A stretch of DNA of 64,000 nt from Taenia hydatigena. Lineage: Eukaryota; Platyhelminthes; Cestoda; Cyclophyllidea; Taeniidae. The stretch spans positions 25,515,232 to 25,579,231 of the forward strand of contig JADWOT020000001.1 of NCBI GenBank assembly GCA_036345935.2. Reading direction: 5' to 3'. Each line of letters starts with the position of its first letter. The first letter of the stretch is position 1. The notes beneath the pieces were generated by a model, which searched no databases, was not told the origin of the DNA, and saw only the letters and a program-made list of their open reading frames with translations. This document shows positions 50,814 to 62,507 of this stretch, piece by piece. A program made the translations under genes and the position numbers.

Positions 50814-52583
50814 GACTGATACACTGATCTATTGCATCAAAGAACACTGCGACTGCTAGAAAGTATCTCTTTCGCCCCCAAGAGATTGTTCACGCGTAGT
50901 AGCGAGCTATCGAATCGTGCGGCTTTGGCGAATTCTGGTGTGACCAGGTTTATGTGCTCGCAAGGATACTCGCTGCTGGCAAATGCTTAGCATTGTCAAT
51001 CAAAGTTAAACTTGCTGTTGGCTCGTAAAATGCCGTTAACAGGACGAGTGAGTCTAGGGACACGAAAAATTAAAAATCAATCTCAGAATATGGCTGGTTA
51101 ATTTGAGAAACCAAAGTGAAACGAGTTGACATCTGAGCAAAACAGAATAGTCTCATTTTCACAGCCACTAGACGAGGTGAATGGAAAGGCTGCACTGAGT
51201 ATTGCTATGTCGAATGCTCCTTCTCTATCCACTCCTCTCCTGGAAAAGAAAATGCACCGCCTCATTGAGCTTTAGCGATGAAGCATCAGAGATGAAGGCT
51301 TACTTGTGTCACGGTAAGTCATTCAACATAGCTACCTTACTTTCCACGGCCTATATTTGGAAAGCCTTTAAAAGTCAAATCTCTTGCAGAATACGCAGAG
51401 AGGCATGTCAAGCAGCGCTGAAGGGGAAAGACTAGCAGGTTACGCGTACCTGCACATAAATGCTTTGTTAATGTAAGACGAATGAATTTAAGATAGGCGC
51501 ACTGATCCTGAGTACTGAGGGAACAAGAGAGAATTCAGGCATAAGGGAGGCCATCTAAACCTCCGTCAAAGCAATTTGTGAGCATATGCTCGGTCAGCTG
51601 CGAGAGCATGGGAAGGTTAGATGGATGCATCCACCTGCCGTGACTTCGCACAGTGAATGAAGAAGCGATCATCCAATGTGCGCGTACCATGCACGTATAC
51701 TGGCTACCCTAAAAGAAGCCGATTTTTCTATCTTAACAGTGTATAGATTTCGTAGTAAGAAATGGGGAAGTGTGCAGTATATCCGTCTCACTAGTTGCTA
51801 CAGCATTTTAAATTACTGAATGTTGTGCTAAGCTAAACAGAGTTTCGTGTATAGCTTGAAATGGTAAAGTGAGGAAGGTGAGGCAACTTTACATTGTGGC
51901 AGCTAGTTATGTGACTTTGCAGACAGCAAGAAAACCGGTAGCTACATTTGCAAGGAATGTACGCAAATCGTCCTAATTTTAGCAAGAAACAGAAGGAATG
52001 GCTCTGATATACGAAGGAACGGGCAATGCTGCATGAGGCGGCCTGTCACCAGATATGCCGCATGTAGATATGCTGCAGATGAAGAGTGCTTCTGGCAGGC
52101 CTTTCATGCAGCATCACCGATTTGCTGGGAATCCGATCACACATATCAAGATCTGTCGTCTAGCATCTATCGTTTGCAACAGTTGTGAGCAAACGCAACA
52201 CAATCATTGCAGACATTCTCAAAGTCGCGAAAGCCAATGATAATCAGCAATGTAGATGCTGGTGATGGCAGTGAGAAAGAAGTGCGTGGCAAGAGCATTG
52301 ATGGTATCTAGAAAATATATTTTATCCGTTGGACACCCAACTTCATGTCCAAATCATACAACAGTAGTGGTTAATTAGTTGCCGAATCTATCCAAACTCC
52401 TGCAGAAGTCGGTAAAGCCCAATAGTAGCTAGATATCCCAGTCATTCGTCCATTGTTGCGCGAGAGATACACATGTATGCAGGTATTAAGCCCCTCCGCA
52501 TGAGGCTGCTTACAATTGTAACCAGCCAAATGCCAGCTATTACGCGACCACCAACTGAGGAGGTGACCGTTACCGGGACTTTA

Positions 52584-53794
52584 TTATTTAAGCAAAAGCA
52601 AGCATAGGAGAAGCTTGTGCTTGTGATAATAGAGTGATTGAATATAAGATGTCACATTATTGTTGGGCAGAAGCGAACGATGGCCGACTGGCACGCATCC
52701 TTTACCGCAGCAGCCTACAATGGGAAAAGATTATTCCGATGATGACAATTAATGAGCCGTGATAATTTCCGCAGACAGCACTTCAAATTTTCGCATCAAC
52801 TTACGCTCTTTTTTCGGTGAGTTTGTTAGTCATGGAAGCGATTTCCGGTGCTAAGGATAATGCAAATGGACAATGAGGCGCGATGCAATAAACATTACTG
52901 GTTGAGGCATAACAATAAAATTATCATCCGCTTTCATGACTTGCTACTAAATAAGCAACAATCAAATAAAGCGTGGAGTTATGCATTAGAAGTGTGTGCA
53001 CAGGTTGACCTTCGGACGCTGTTGTAATAACATTGGTGTAGGTTCTAATGAACCTAACTATTTTTATTACTTTCAAAGTCATCGCGTAGGTCGAGGTAGG
53101 TCTCATGTTCCTAAGAGTCAGGCTTCCATGGGCGAATTCTGTAGATACTAGCTCCTCGAATTGGTAAGAGATTCCTGTCGCAGAGAGCTTAACTACGTTT
53201 GCGTACCATCTACCCAACTGAGCAACATTCCAACTTAACTCAACGAAATCAGTATCAATTCGGCTCCAATTGAAGTAAGGCGGAAGTTTGGACATTGCAA
53301 CGCTTGGCTTTTTGCCACTGACACTTCAAAAAAGCAAGAAGGACACATTGTTAAGCAAATCTACTAGCGCTTCACCTTGCCTTGAATGACAAAAATGTCC
53401 ACTGTTTGCAACCGATATCATGAAATCAGTGTAAGGATGCAAACGCATTCCATCACCCAGTCTGAAGTAAGCAGTGCGTGTGCCGCATAGGGTGATGATT
53501 AGCAGACCTCATTACTACTGATACGTAATGTTATGTCAGAGCCACAATTTTGTGAAGATATAGCACATACGGTGGCAACTTTTTATGCATCTCGTGATGC
53601 TAGTAGAAGATAGGCTTAGGACTACGGTGTAAAAATATTGAAGGAAACTCAGAAAGGAAGAAAGTTGTACTGTTTACGCATGGTTATCATAGCGAAATAT
53701 TTGAAAAGAACATACCGCTCGCTGCACCACCACTCACAGCCCACAGGGTGGTCAATAATACCACGAGACTGAATTGAAGAACCGTCTTCAGCAT
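52584..53794 (-). pseudogene. FN3 oncosphere-antigen-like gene, right outer copy, frameshifted
   Basis: Mirror copy of 17637-18847. Exon 1 is 53716-53794, exon 2 is 53010-53323 and the possible last exon is 52584-52714. It carries the same single-base loss at the start of exon 2 and the same GTCAAC donor, so the lesions predate the duplication or were spread by conversion. Differences from the left copy include two bases around the exon 2 acceptor (TGAAGTG here, TAAAGTA there), a silent change in the Pro-Pro of the FN3 start, and Val instead of Ile after the Tyr-Ala-Asn of the C-strand region. Probably a pseudogene. Confidence 0.75.
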
Positions 53795-53825
53795 GATGAA
53801 TGGTTTGTCCTCACAAATCACAACG

Positions 53826-53833
53826 CTTTTATA
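53826..53833 (-). promoter_or_regulatory. TATA box of right outer FN3 locus
   Basis: Mirror image of the left outer promoter: TATAAAAG, 39 bp before the ATG, with the CATAGGCTCATTTG box upstream. The promoter looks intact although the coding frame is broken. Confidence 0.7.
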
Positions 53834-56767
53834 GCAATAGGCTACATTCAAATGAGCCTATGGGACGCCTTGGTGCTGATTTAAAATGCACCCTTGCCGT
53901 GCTCACATTGCGCAATCCGTGATGGGTTGCGCGGGTGGACTCAACTTCAACCTTCAAGCATATTATCATTAAGGTGCAAAAAGGCCCTATTTGTGTCAAT
54001 TTCGAATGTGCATGTTTTCTTTATAATTCCTTACAATCGTTTATCATTCATAACGGTGGAGGGGATTCGCTGATGGAGCTTTCAGTCTCCTTCAGCATGG
54101 CATGGATTTTCGTGAGACCATTCATGCACACACACGCACACGCCTAAGACCTCGGAAAGCAGCAAACATTTGTAGTCACGAAGTGGTGGATCACACGACT
54201 GGGTGATGCCATTTGCAGTAATAAGATCACGTCTCGGAGAGCATGGCATATAGCACTGCTTTCTTTAAGCTACATGATGTCCACTCCCATATCATACAAA
54301 TTGAGCCAGTTTGGTCTGCATTAACATGCCATCCTAGCGAGCTCATGGCAGTTCTTTGGATTCGTAAGCCACACAATACTCGTCTGCACGTCGCCATTGA
54401 GTAAGTGGCCAGAAGGCTATTCCTCCCAACTAAATTTGCACATGAAGCAATTAAATGGCTGGATTGACTAGAGACACCTTTCCTCCTCACTCACCTTGCT
54501 CTTTTAAGTAGCAAAAGATAGACATAATATTCAAAGGCTGCTCAAGTCATGTTTCCATCATCGAGATTTTGATTGCTATAGCTTCAAATATTACGACTTT
54601 TGGTCGATTCGCAACTGCTGCATGTTGGATGCCTGTGAAACCTAGAGCTGACAAGGCACCGGGTTCCTATCACCTGCACATCCCCAAAAATTTGCATGGT
54701 CTTATATCCCTCCAAAGAAATCCTGAATTGCTTGCTCCAATTCACATTTAATGAGGTGAAATTCTCGGCAGAACCACATAGGCAGAGGAGTAGCTTTGGT
54801 TCACTGTGACATTCCTAGAAGCTTCTCTGAGCCCACCATTTGACGCGCTTCAGCTCATTTGTCTGGGTCAATCACAACGCCTCACCTGGTACTCAGTTAA
54901 GTGGGGGGATTGTGCAAAATCTATATGGAAGTAACATAGAATTGAGAATTTTTGCCCTATTCACATTCATCGACTGCGTATTATCTTGACAATTCACCAA
55001 CGACACATTAAGCATTATATCGCTTAATAGTGTACATTGGTTTCATCTGAAGAATCACCTTCATGTATGGGAGTTTCTTAAAAATCTGGAAATACAAGGC
55101 GCACAACTGATCAGACGCCTGCATTGTAAGACCAGGTTAAATGGATTGAGGCGAAAGGGCCTAGAATGATTGAACAAGCAATCTGTATCTCTCATTATAG
55201 CTGCCTCAGGAGGATTTATTTAACTTCACTGTCGAACATACTGTCATTTCACTTTGCATGCTCTTGCAAGCAAAAGAGCAATCAATGCACAGTATTCTCT
55301 TAACCGCATACAAGTACCCCACTGTGCTTGAATGAGTCCGTGTTATCACATGCTGAAAAGGTGGTGCCAAGCTTCCCCTTCTTGCTGCACGCGGCAGCTA
55401 GGTTGTGGATATTGGCTACTCTCACCACTACAACCGCTTGGAGGAGAGGACGTGTGGTAGGCACGATAGCGTTTCGTAGCATTTCTAACCATTCCCTTGC
55501 ATATTAAGACTCTCAAATCTATTTAGCACCAGATCCATCTTGCTTGTGCACCGGCCGAAACACTAGCATAAAGCTAGACAACACGAATGTGGCATATCGA
55601 CTTGGATTTTTAATGAATCGGAGGCATTATTGAGTGGTCGATACGGCATCACTTTTTCCAAGCTATCAAGTCTCTAATTTCTACTGCAAAGATCAAAATT
55701 GGAAGTGCCAGGACTCACCTGCCCTACTGTGTATGCACATTATGCACGCCTGCAGATGTTCACTTGCCTGCAACTAACGAGGTAGTGGTAGTCTGTTATG
55801 CTGATGTGAACATAACCATTTGTGCAGCAAGACCACAGTATGCATCATGACTCCACCTCAGCGTCTGCTGTTCCTGAGGTGAGGAAGACATGCCTACACC
55901 GATTCCTTGCCGGTTGCGCTTGCTCATATTGGTGAGTTGGTTTGCATCACGCGTTTGCAAACTTTTTGAAATTAATCAACAACGTTAACTAAATAGTACA
56001 TAGCATGACGCCTTACGTCCTTTGCGACCAAACATGCTGCTGCCTTGTCATCATGTCGTCCGAAACGTCACCATAACATGTTGACGTAAGGAATAAACCT
56101 TTGGACTGTGTGCAAAGTGGTGTGCGTGCCATTTGAAGTGATGAAGAATTCACTTTGAAAATTGCAGCTAGACTAATAAAGTCGAGGCGTAGTTTTCTTC
56201 GTGACAATCACAACGTTCTCTTTGACCGCTCCACATGGCGCATAGAAGTTCATGTCTTTGGCTCAACCACAACAGCCAACTTGGCATACGTTTGATCCTG
56301 GCATTATAAGGACTCTCATGATAATTTCACGCACACGTTTCATCATTTGCTGCTCGCTTGGCCTTTCTCATCAATCTACCTATTTAATCACTTACCATCA
56401 CTCTATTACCAAGTCACTTTCAAAACATTAGTTTATTGCGCATAACTCCACTTTGCCCACATATTCTACCATCAATGCAAATACTTCTTAAAAGTAGTGA
56501 CTTTGAGTAAACGAACATTGCGTTGGCGCAGATGTTCAATCCAAACTCAAGCATTGTCTCCCTTTGCTTTTCCTAGAAGAACTTTAGCTCAATAGGCCGC
56601 CAAAGGACACGGTTATTGATGGCTTTTCAGTAAAATCTACGCAAGCGAACTGTGACTGGTTGGGATTGGCTGGAGTGCTTCATAAATAGCTTCTCTTCCC
56701 CGCTGCGCTAAGTAGGCTTTGATTAGTAAAGTGCTTAAAAGAGCATCAAAACGTGCTTTTATTTAGG

Positions 56768-58318
56768 TGTAGTGCCATCTTTGTCGAGACACACGACAAA
56801 GCACAGCCATGAGTCAGCTGAGTGGTGACGATCTCCTTCCTCTGGTGTCCGCTTCATACTCCCCACACTGACGTCTCTCAAGCCCTCTGTAATGGTGCTT
56901 AAGTTTGACGAATGAATGCGACCAGGTCATTGGAACCTGTCGGCTTTGCTTGTTATGTTGACCTTGGCAACGTCAAAGGCGCGCAGGTTATTCAGGAGTC
57001 AGCGAACAAGTGTTGGCTACCAAACTTCCTGTCAAAGCTGTGTTATGGCACTCAGTTCCAAAAACACTACATTCGCAGATGTTGGTGTTCTGCGAATGCA
57101 AAGACATTTCTGCAGATTTAAGCATTTCCTGCACCAAAACTTCACTACAGCGGATCTCCGCCGGACTTCAAACGTCTTGATAGATACGATTGTACGCCTT
57201 ATCACTCTCGGTCAATCTTCCACTCCTCCATGATTCATTTCTTTGCACCCACCACTAGCAATCCATTTAGCTCCCAACAACCGTATTTCGGTTGCGATTG
57301 TGTTCTCATGTGTTCAACTCCAAACAAGCCCTACTGGAAATTATTTTGCAAATATTGACGACACTATTTGCAGCAGACAGTCTGCATTGTGATTTTGCTT
57401 TTGACGTACAAACCTTTAAAGTATCTCTCGTGCTGTCGTCTGATCCGTCACAGTTTCGAGCTATCCGTATGACTCAACAGATCTCTCGTCACTTGGTAGG
57501 GCATAAACATTGGCAAGGCCCTAAAGATAACGTGATTGAGTGTCAAAGACCCTATTGGGATCCGCTAACTAGGTGCTACATTTGACTAAGTGTATGGTAA
57601 GAAGCATCCACACATTCACAAATAAGTCGCTTTGATGCAATTGCCAAATTTCAATTATGATAATTATGTTAATTGATGGGCAACCCAAAGCAAGTTAAAC
57701 TGTGCATGAAATGGCCATGCAGTCCTGTTGGTCTACATGCAATTCTTATTTGGAAATATCCATCAGCATTTTGCATAAATTTGGCGGAATCTTATTGTTG
57801 CAGCGTTTAGTCTCTTTTTTTTTAGGTCCGCCGATTTGTCACTTCGTTGACAAAGAATCCAAAGTCCTGAAAGAACAAAGAAACTGGCAGTAATAGATAG
57901 GGATCTGATTAGCTACTATCCTCACAATCAAGTTCTTTTCAGTTCACACCTACCAATGTTATGCTAATGACTAAAGCAGATATTTTCGTCGTAGTAAATT
58001 TTGAAGATTTTGTGCTAATATCTGATTTATCGCAGGCTGCCTCTCCGGCCAAACAGCAAAAGCTCACCTCTTACTCTTTTGAGCAAAACATCAAACAGGC
58101 TTAGACGTAAGATGTGATAACCTGCAAAAGATATCTCTCTCCTGGTAGCCGTCCAAAACTTTGTTTAGGTGCATAGGAATAGTCATTCTGAAATTTACAT
58201 AGAATATGCTTTCAGCGCAAAACAGAATGCACAAATACAATGTGCAGTCTACGAGGCATCAGCTGTGCCATCGCTTATGCTTCAGTCAGTGTGCACCAAC
58301 ATTTATGGCTTTAGCTCT
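56768..58318 (+). repeat. Dispersed repeat family, copy D
   Basis: Starts at TGTAGTGCCATCTTTG, exactly where the diverged homology between the two palindrome flanks stops on the right side, so it appears inserted at that point. It shares the start with copy C and the later blocks with A and B, and ends near CAACATTTATGGCTTTAGC. An open stretch (57292-57585) reads through the GACTCAACAGATCTCT block. Confidence 0.7.
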
Positions 58319-58319
58319 C

Positions 58320-61300
58320 ACCTTCACCATCGATGCAGGCGGGTAGTATCAAGGCAGTCGAGTACTTGCTATATCGCACTCAACTCCAAATATTTCAAGT
58401 GTAAGGAAAATGCGATTGTATATTCACGAGTTTGCAAGATCTACCGAAACATCCTTTTGGAAGGCGCGTTGACGAAGATCGGTGGTAGTGATAGGCGTTA
58501 CTTTGCGTTTGCTTAATTGTTCAAGTGGCGGACCGCGTATGCTGCATCAAGTCATCTTTGGGCTTGCACATTCGTGCGAAAGCACCATGTCAGTACATTG
58601 GGCAAAATATTCGTATCAGGTGAACGCATGCAATGAAACAAACTGTGCAATGTGCCGCGAGGATGATTACGTTTTTAACTGCCATCGCTTGTATCATCGA
58701 GGTACACAGAAATACAAGCTGATTTAAATGAAATTTACCCAACAGTCATCTAACATCATGCATGCTTCCCGTAGCTTTAGTCCAGCCATCGTGAGTGCAT
58801 TAGCATGGTTTGCAATCGAAGACCATGCGTCGCACAAATATGGTCAGATGTGCGCTGCCGAATTCGGCAGAGCAGGGATGTTGCTCGTTATCTTTGGTGC
58901 TCACATCGACTTATTTGCGATTCGCAAATGTTGCAACTACACTTTGGCGCAGCGTGACAAAGAGTTGAGCAAGTTTGACGGGGACACCTAACATGATGCG
59001 CAAAGTCATTTGCCTCGATTAGTAGACGGCATACTGATTGATGCAGATTCAAGCCCTCACTTGCACAGCTATAAGTCGGCTGCGCGGCAACGTTCACTCT
59101 GACGTAATGTTAACTTCATTCTCTGCGCAACACAGTCCCTCAGGCTCAATGCAATGTCAATTAAATTAGGTTAAGCAATGTGATCATGTGATCGCAACCT
59201 CTCTGATCTGCTTGTTGCATTAATCTCGGTGTCCCCCAAGGTGAACGGACATCTCACGCTGGACATGCAGTAGTCAAGTACAGGTGTGCTAACTGCCAAA
59301 CTTTCCGTTGCATCACATCTCAGAACGCTCAGGAGTTGTGCGGCGTTGCATTTCCTATGCTAATGACTTGCAAGAAGGTCCATTCTCCTTTCGTTCAGCT
59401 CTGATAGGGAATCGGACGTCACTCGTTATATGCAAGCCTAAGATGACGTGTCAAGAAGACTGACACCATCGCTTAGCTAATGTGAGATATTTTGCTTATT
59501 TGCTTAAGTAATAGGAAAGCTTGATGAGTCTTCTCGACTTGGATGTTGTCCATTGCTACCCATTTACCACTCATCACATTCGTTTGATTAAGCAGGCATC
59601 TGCAACCACAGTGCATCCCATCAATTTGGTTCAATGCAATAACATCGTATTTTTAATCAAAAAGAGCCTGATTTGTGCAAGCAGCTATCGGTAGCAGCGC
59701 AAATGTGGCTACATTAACCACGAACGGTGATCCCAACATCATTCGAGCGCGCATTTGAGAAAAACCGCACTTGGTGATGATGGTTGTTGGTGAAGTATGC
59801 AAAATGATATCAATCGCAACAAATAATGAATTAGAAATTACAAACATAGCTTACTGGCGACAACATTTTTAGCTATATAGGTATTTAGGCGCTCTCGTAT
59901 GTTGCCACGATCTAAGTCGAAAAGGAAGGCTGCGAGGTGGGAACTACATGACGAGGTGAATGGAAAGCAGTGAGCAGCAGGATGTAATTGGCATGGAGAA
60001 TGCATCGTCCCAGCATCTTAGCGAAACGAGACATTAAAGCTTGGCGCTTGCTTTGCAGTACAAAGAAGACGAACTCGTCTCCTCTGTATGTGTCGATAAG
60101 CAATTCGCATTCAGGCCTACCACAAAACGCGCAGAGAAGTGTGCTGTTCCGAAATAGAAGGTGGGCTAATAATATGCACTAGACCGCAACACTGCGATGT
60201 CAAACGCATGTATAGGCGAATATAGCGCAAAAGCTGCGATGCTGATCACTCTGGAGGATGGTGATTATTTATGCAAGATAGAGGCGAGCTGAAATTCTGT
60301 CAAAAATTTGTGCGACGTTACTCCGATGGCTGCAATTGCATGGAAAGCGCAGATCGACGCTCTGACATCAGAAAGTGAATGACGTAGAGTTCTGCCAGTG
60401 TAACCCTTCCATTCAGGCACATCTCCTTCCCTAAAACGTAGCAATATTGTGTGTTTCTACAAACCACTGCATTTGAGAGTACCAAAATAGCAGAACGAGA
60501 GCCGTTTTGTTCTATTAATTGCTACAACTTTTGAATTACTGCATGAACTGCTCAACGCGACAGGTTTCAATGTATCGTTTTAAATCATAGAGCACGAAAA
60601 AATAAAATGAGTGGAAGGAGGCGAATTTGCATCGTGCCAGATACTCCAGTGACTCTGGAGGCAGCAAGCGACCGGTAGATGCATTTGCAGAGAATGCATG
60701 CAGATCGTTCCACTTCTAGCAGGGAAGAACAGAAAGTGTCTTAAGCACAATAAACGCACAGTGACCGCGATGAAATGCAAAGCTGTATGATTCGCTCATT
60801 CTAGCCGCCGAAGTGCCCCAAATGAAGGAAGGCAAAGTGCGTGGTATGCAGAAAGTACGTGCCTGTGCGTGCTGCTTCAAAGTGTGACTGAAGTTGACGA
60901 TGGTATCCAAAGTACCGAAGGCGTAGTGGACAGACCACAGTCATGGTGTGTTGCACGGAGAGCAGAGGCCACAAGTGTGGTTATGGTTGTCTGAAGTCGC
61001 CTCAATCTCTACGTCAAGGAGTGTTAATTAGTGAGTGGAACTGGCGATGCTAATGAGATGCAACTGAAAGACCACATCTGAATTCAAACATTTTCATCCT
61101 GCATGGTAACGCCACGACATTGATGAATGTAAGCATATGCTTCGTAACTTTACCTGAGGTGCTTGCATTTGTCGTAGAGTAGCTTAAATTCGACTGAAGG
61201 CCCGATTGCAGATTCTCGGAAAATACACTGACCCCACAATGTGGCGTTGAAAGGCAAATATTACATGCACTTCCAATTCAGGCATTTGTGCTGCCAGCTG

Positions 61301-62507
61301 TACTGTGCTGATGGGACCAGAACTTGTGCATTCGGATCTTACGTAGTCACTGAAGCTGCATTGTCTCGTTGGGAGAGGCGTGTCTGAGCTAATTATGCGT
61401 GTCAAACGTTTTTCCGCGTCAGCTTATTTCTAGATGATCGAACAGATTGTGGTCGATGCATATTCGTTTTTGTCACTACTTGCTTTAAGTTTTCATTCCA
61501 ACCGCTGATCTGACACAGTTTCAAGCGCTTGGTATACCACAGCAGCTGTCTTGTCAGTGGATGGGGCAAAAACATAAAAAAGTCTTTATTCAAAGGCGTG
61601 AGTACTTGTCGAAATTCCTTTCTGGTTCGTCAACTTGGTGCCACATTCAGCCAGAGGCATGAGAAAGCGCATCCCCATGTTCACGTAAGAAGTGACCCTG
61701 TAACCGAAGAAGATCGCAGCAAAAGTTGATACAAATTTATTAATGCACAGAGAATGAAGCATTAGATCATGTGTGAATTAACAGTCGGAAGATGAGCCCG
61801 CAACTTAATTCGCACTTGGGCACTGCTTCTTTGGTGTCTTCTATGTTCATTCTGCATGACATTGGCGGAAACGGGTAGATGCAACGTCCAGCCTCTTCCG
61901 TCTAGTTCTGCTGCTTTGTGAGCCCGTTGATACACAACCCAAGGCGTTGAAAACGAACAAAGAACATGATGGAGTTGAAACGAATTCTAATTCGTAAATA
62001 GTTTACTAATCAAGCTCTTTTGAATTTTACTCTACGCCGATTTGCCTTTGTTTATGTCGCCACAAACTAAATTTTCCATTAACTCGCCATATGACCCAAC
62101 ACAGCTCACAGCTCTGGATGCGCAACAAATATATTTGGCCTTGTTGAATATAGGCCTGAGAAGAAACTATTACCTAAAGAAAAGAAACAATATATCTGCA
62201 CTGTTTAGAAGGAAGCAACAAGGATAGGCACCTCAGATTTGCAACAGTGAGTGCACAGGAGTCAAAAGAGTTGTTCAAAAGCAGAAAGGAAACATGCCAC
62301 AAATAGCTGAAAGGCAAGAGCTTTTTAAAAGTTGAGGGTAGATTTAAAGCATTTGTGCCAAACTCAACACCGCTGTTCGAAGGAGAGACACAGAAATAAA
62401 ACGGGCGGCTGACAGCCTCCAAGGAGACATTGCGAGTTATGCATGGTCCTATGCAATTTGTACAAGGCATGATCGACTCGCCCATTTGCTCTAGCACCGC
62501 AAATGGG
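58320..62507. other. Right flank, no recognisable gene
   Basis: Short frames up to 120 codons (62174-62536, minus). A fragment near 61500-61600 weakly resembles the middle of the dispersed repeat family (GGTATACCACAGCAGCTGTC). Nothing else is recognised. Confidence 0.5.

Larger units (their letters stand above)
41664..56348 (-). repeat. Right arm of giant inverted repeat
   Basis: Reverse-complement partner of 15083-29765, with about 99.9% identity by eye. It holds the mirror-image FN3 genes (42398-43935 + and 52584-53794 -). The outer end is at the point where left 15083 and right 56348 stop matching closely. The inner end is at left 29765 / right 41664. Diverged but alignable sequence follows on both sides, out to about 56768 on the outside and about 41578 on the inside. 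Confidence 0.95.

Noticed and set aside
19191..52240. Many short frames identical between left and right halves, suggesting conserved genes
   Set aside because: They are identical only because the whole arms are mirrored; identity covers non-coding sequence equally, so it is not evidence of coding.
15083..56348. Palindrome as a simple assembly artefact (two haplotypes joined head to head)
   Set aside because: Not fully excluded, but the diverged homology beyond both ends and an 11.9 kb spacer with its own gene make a simple mis-join less likely; long reads would decide.
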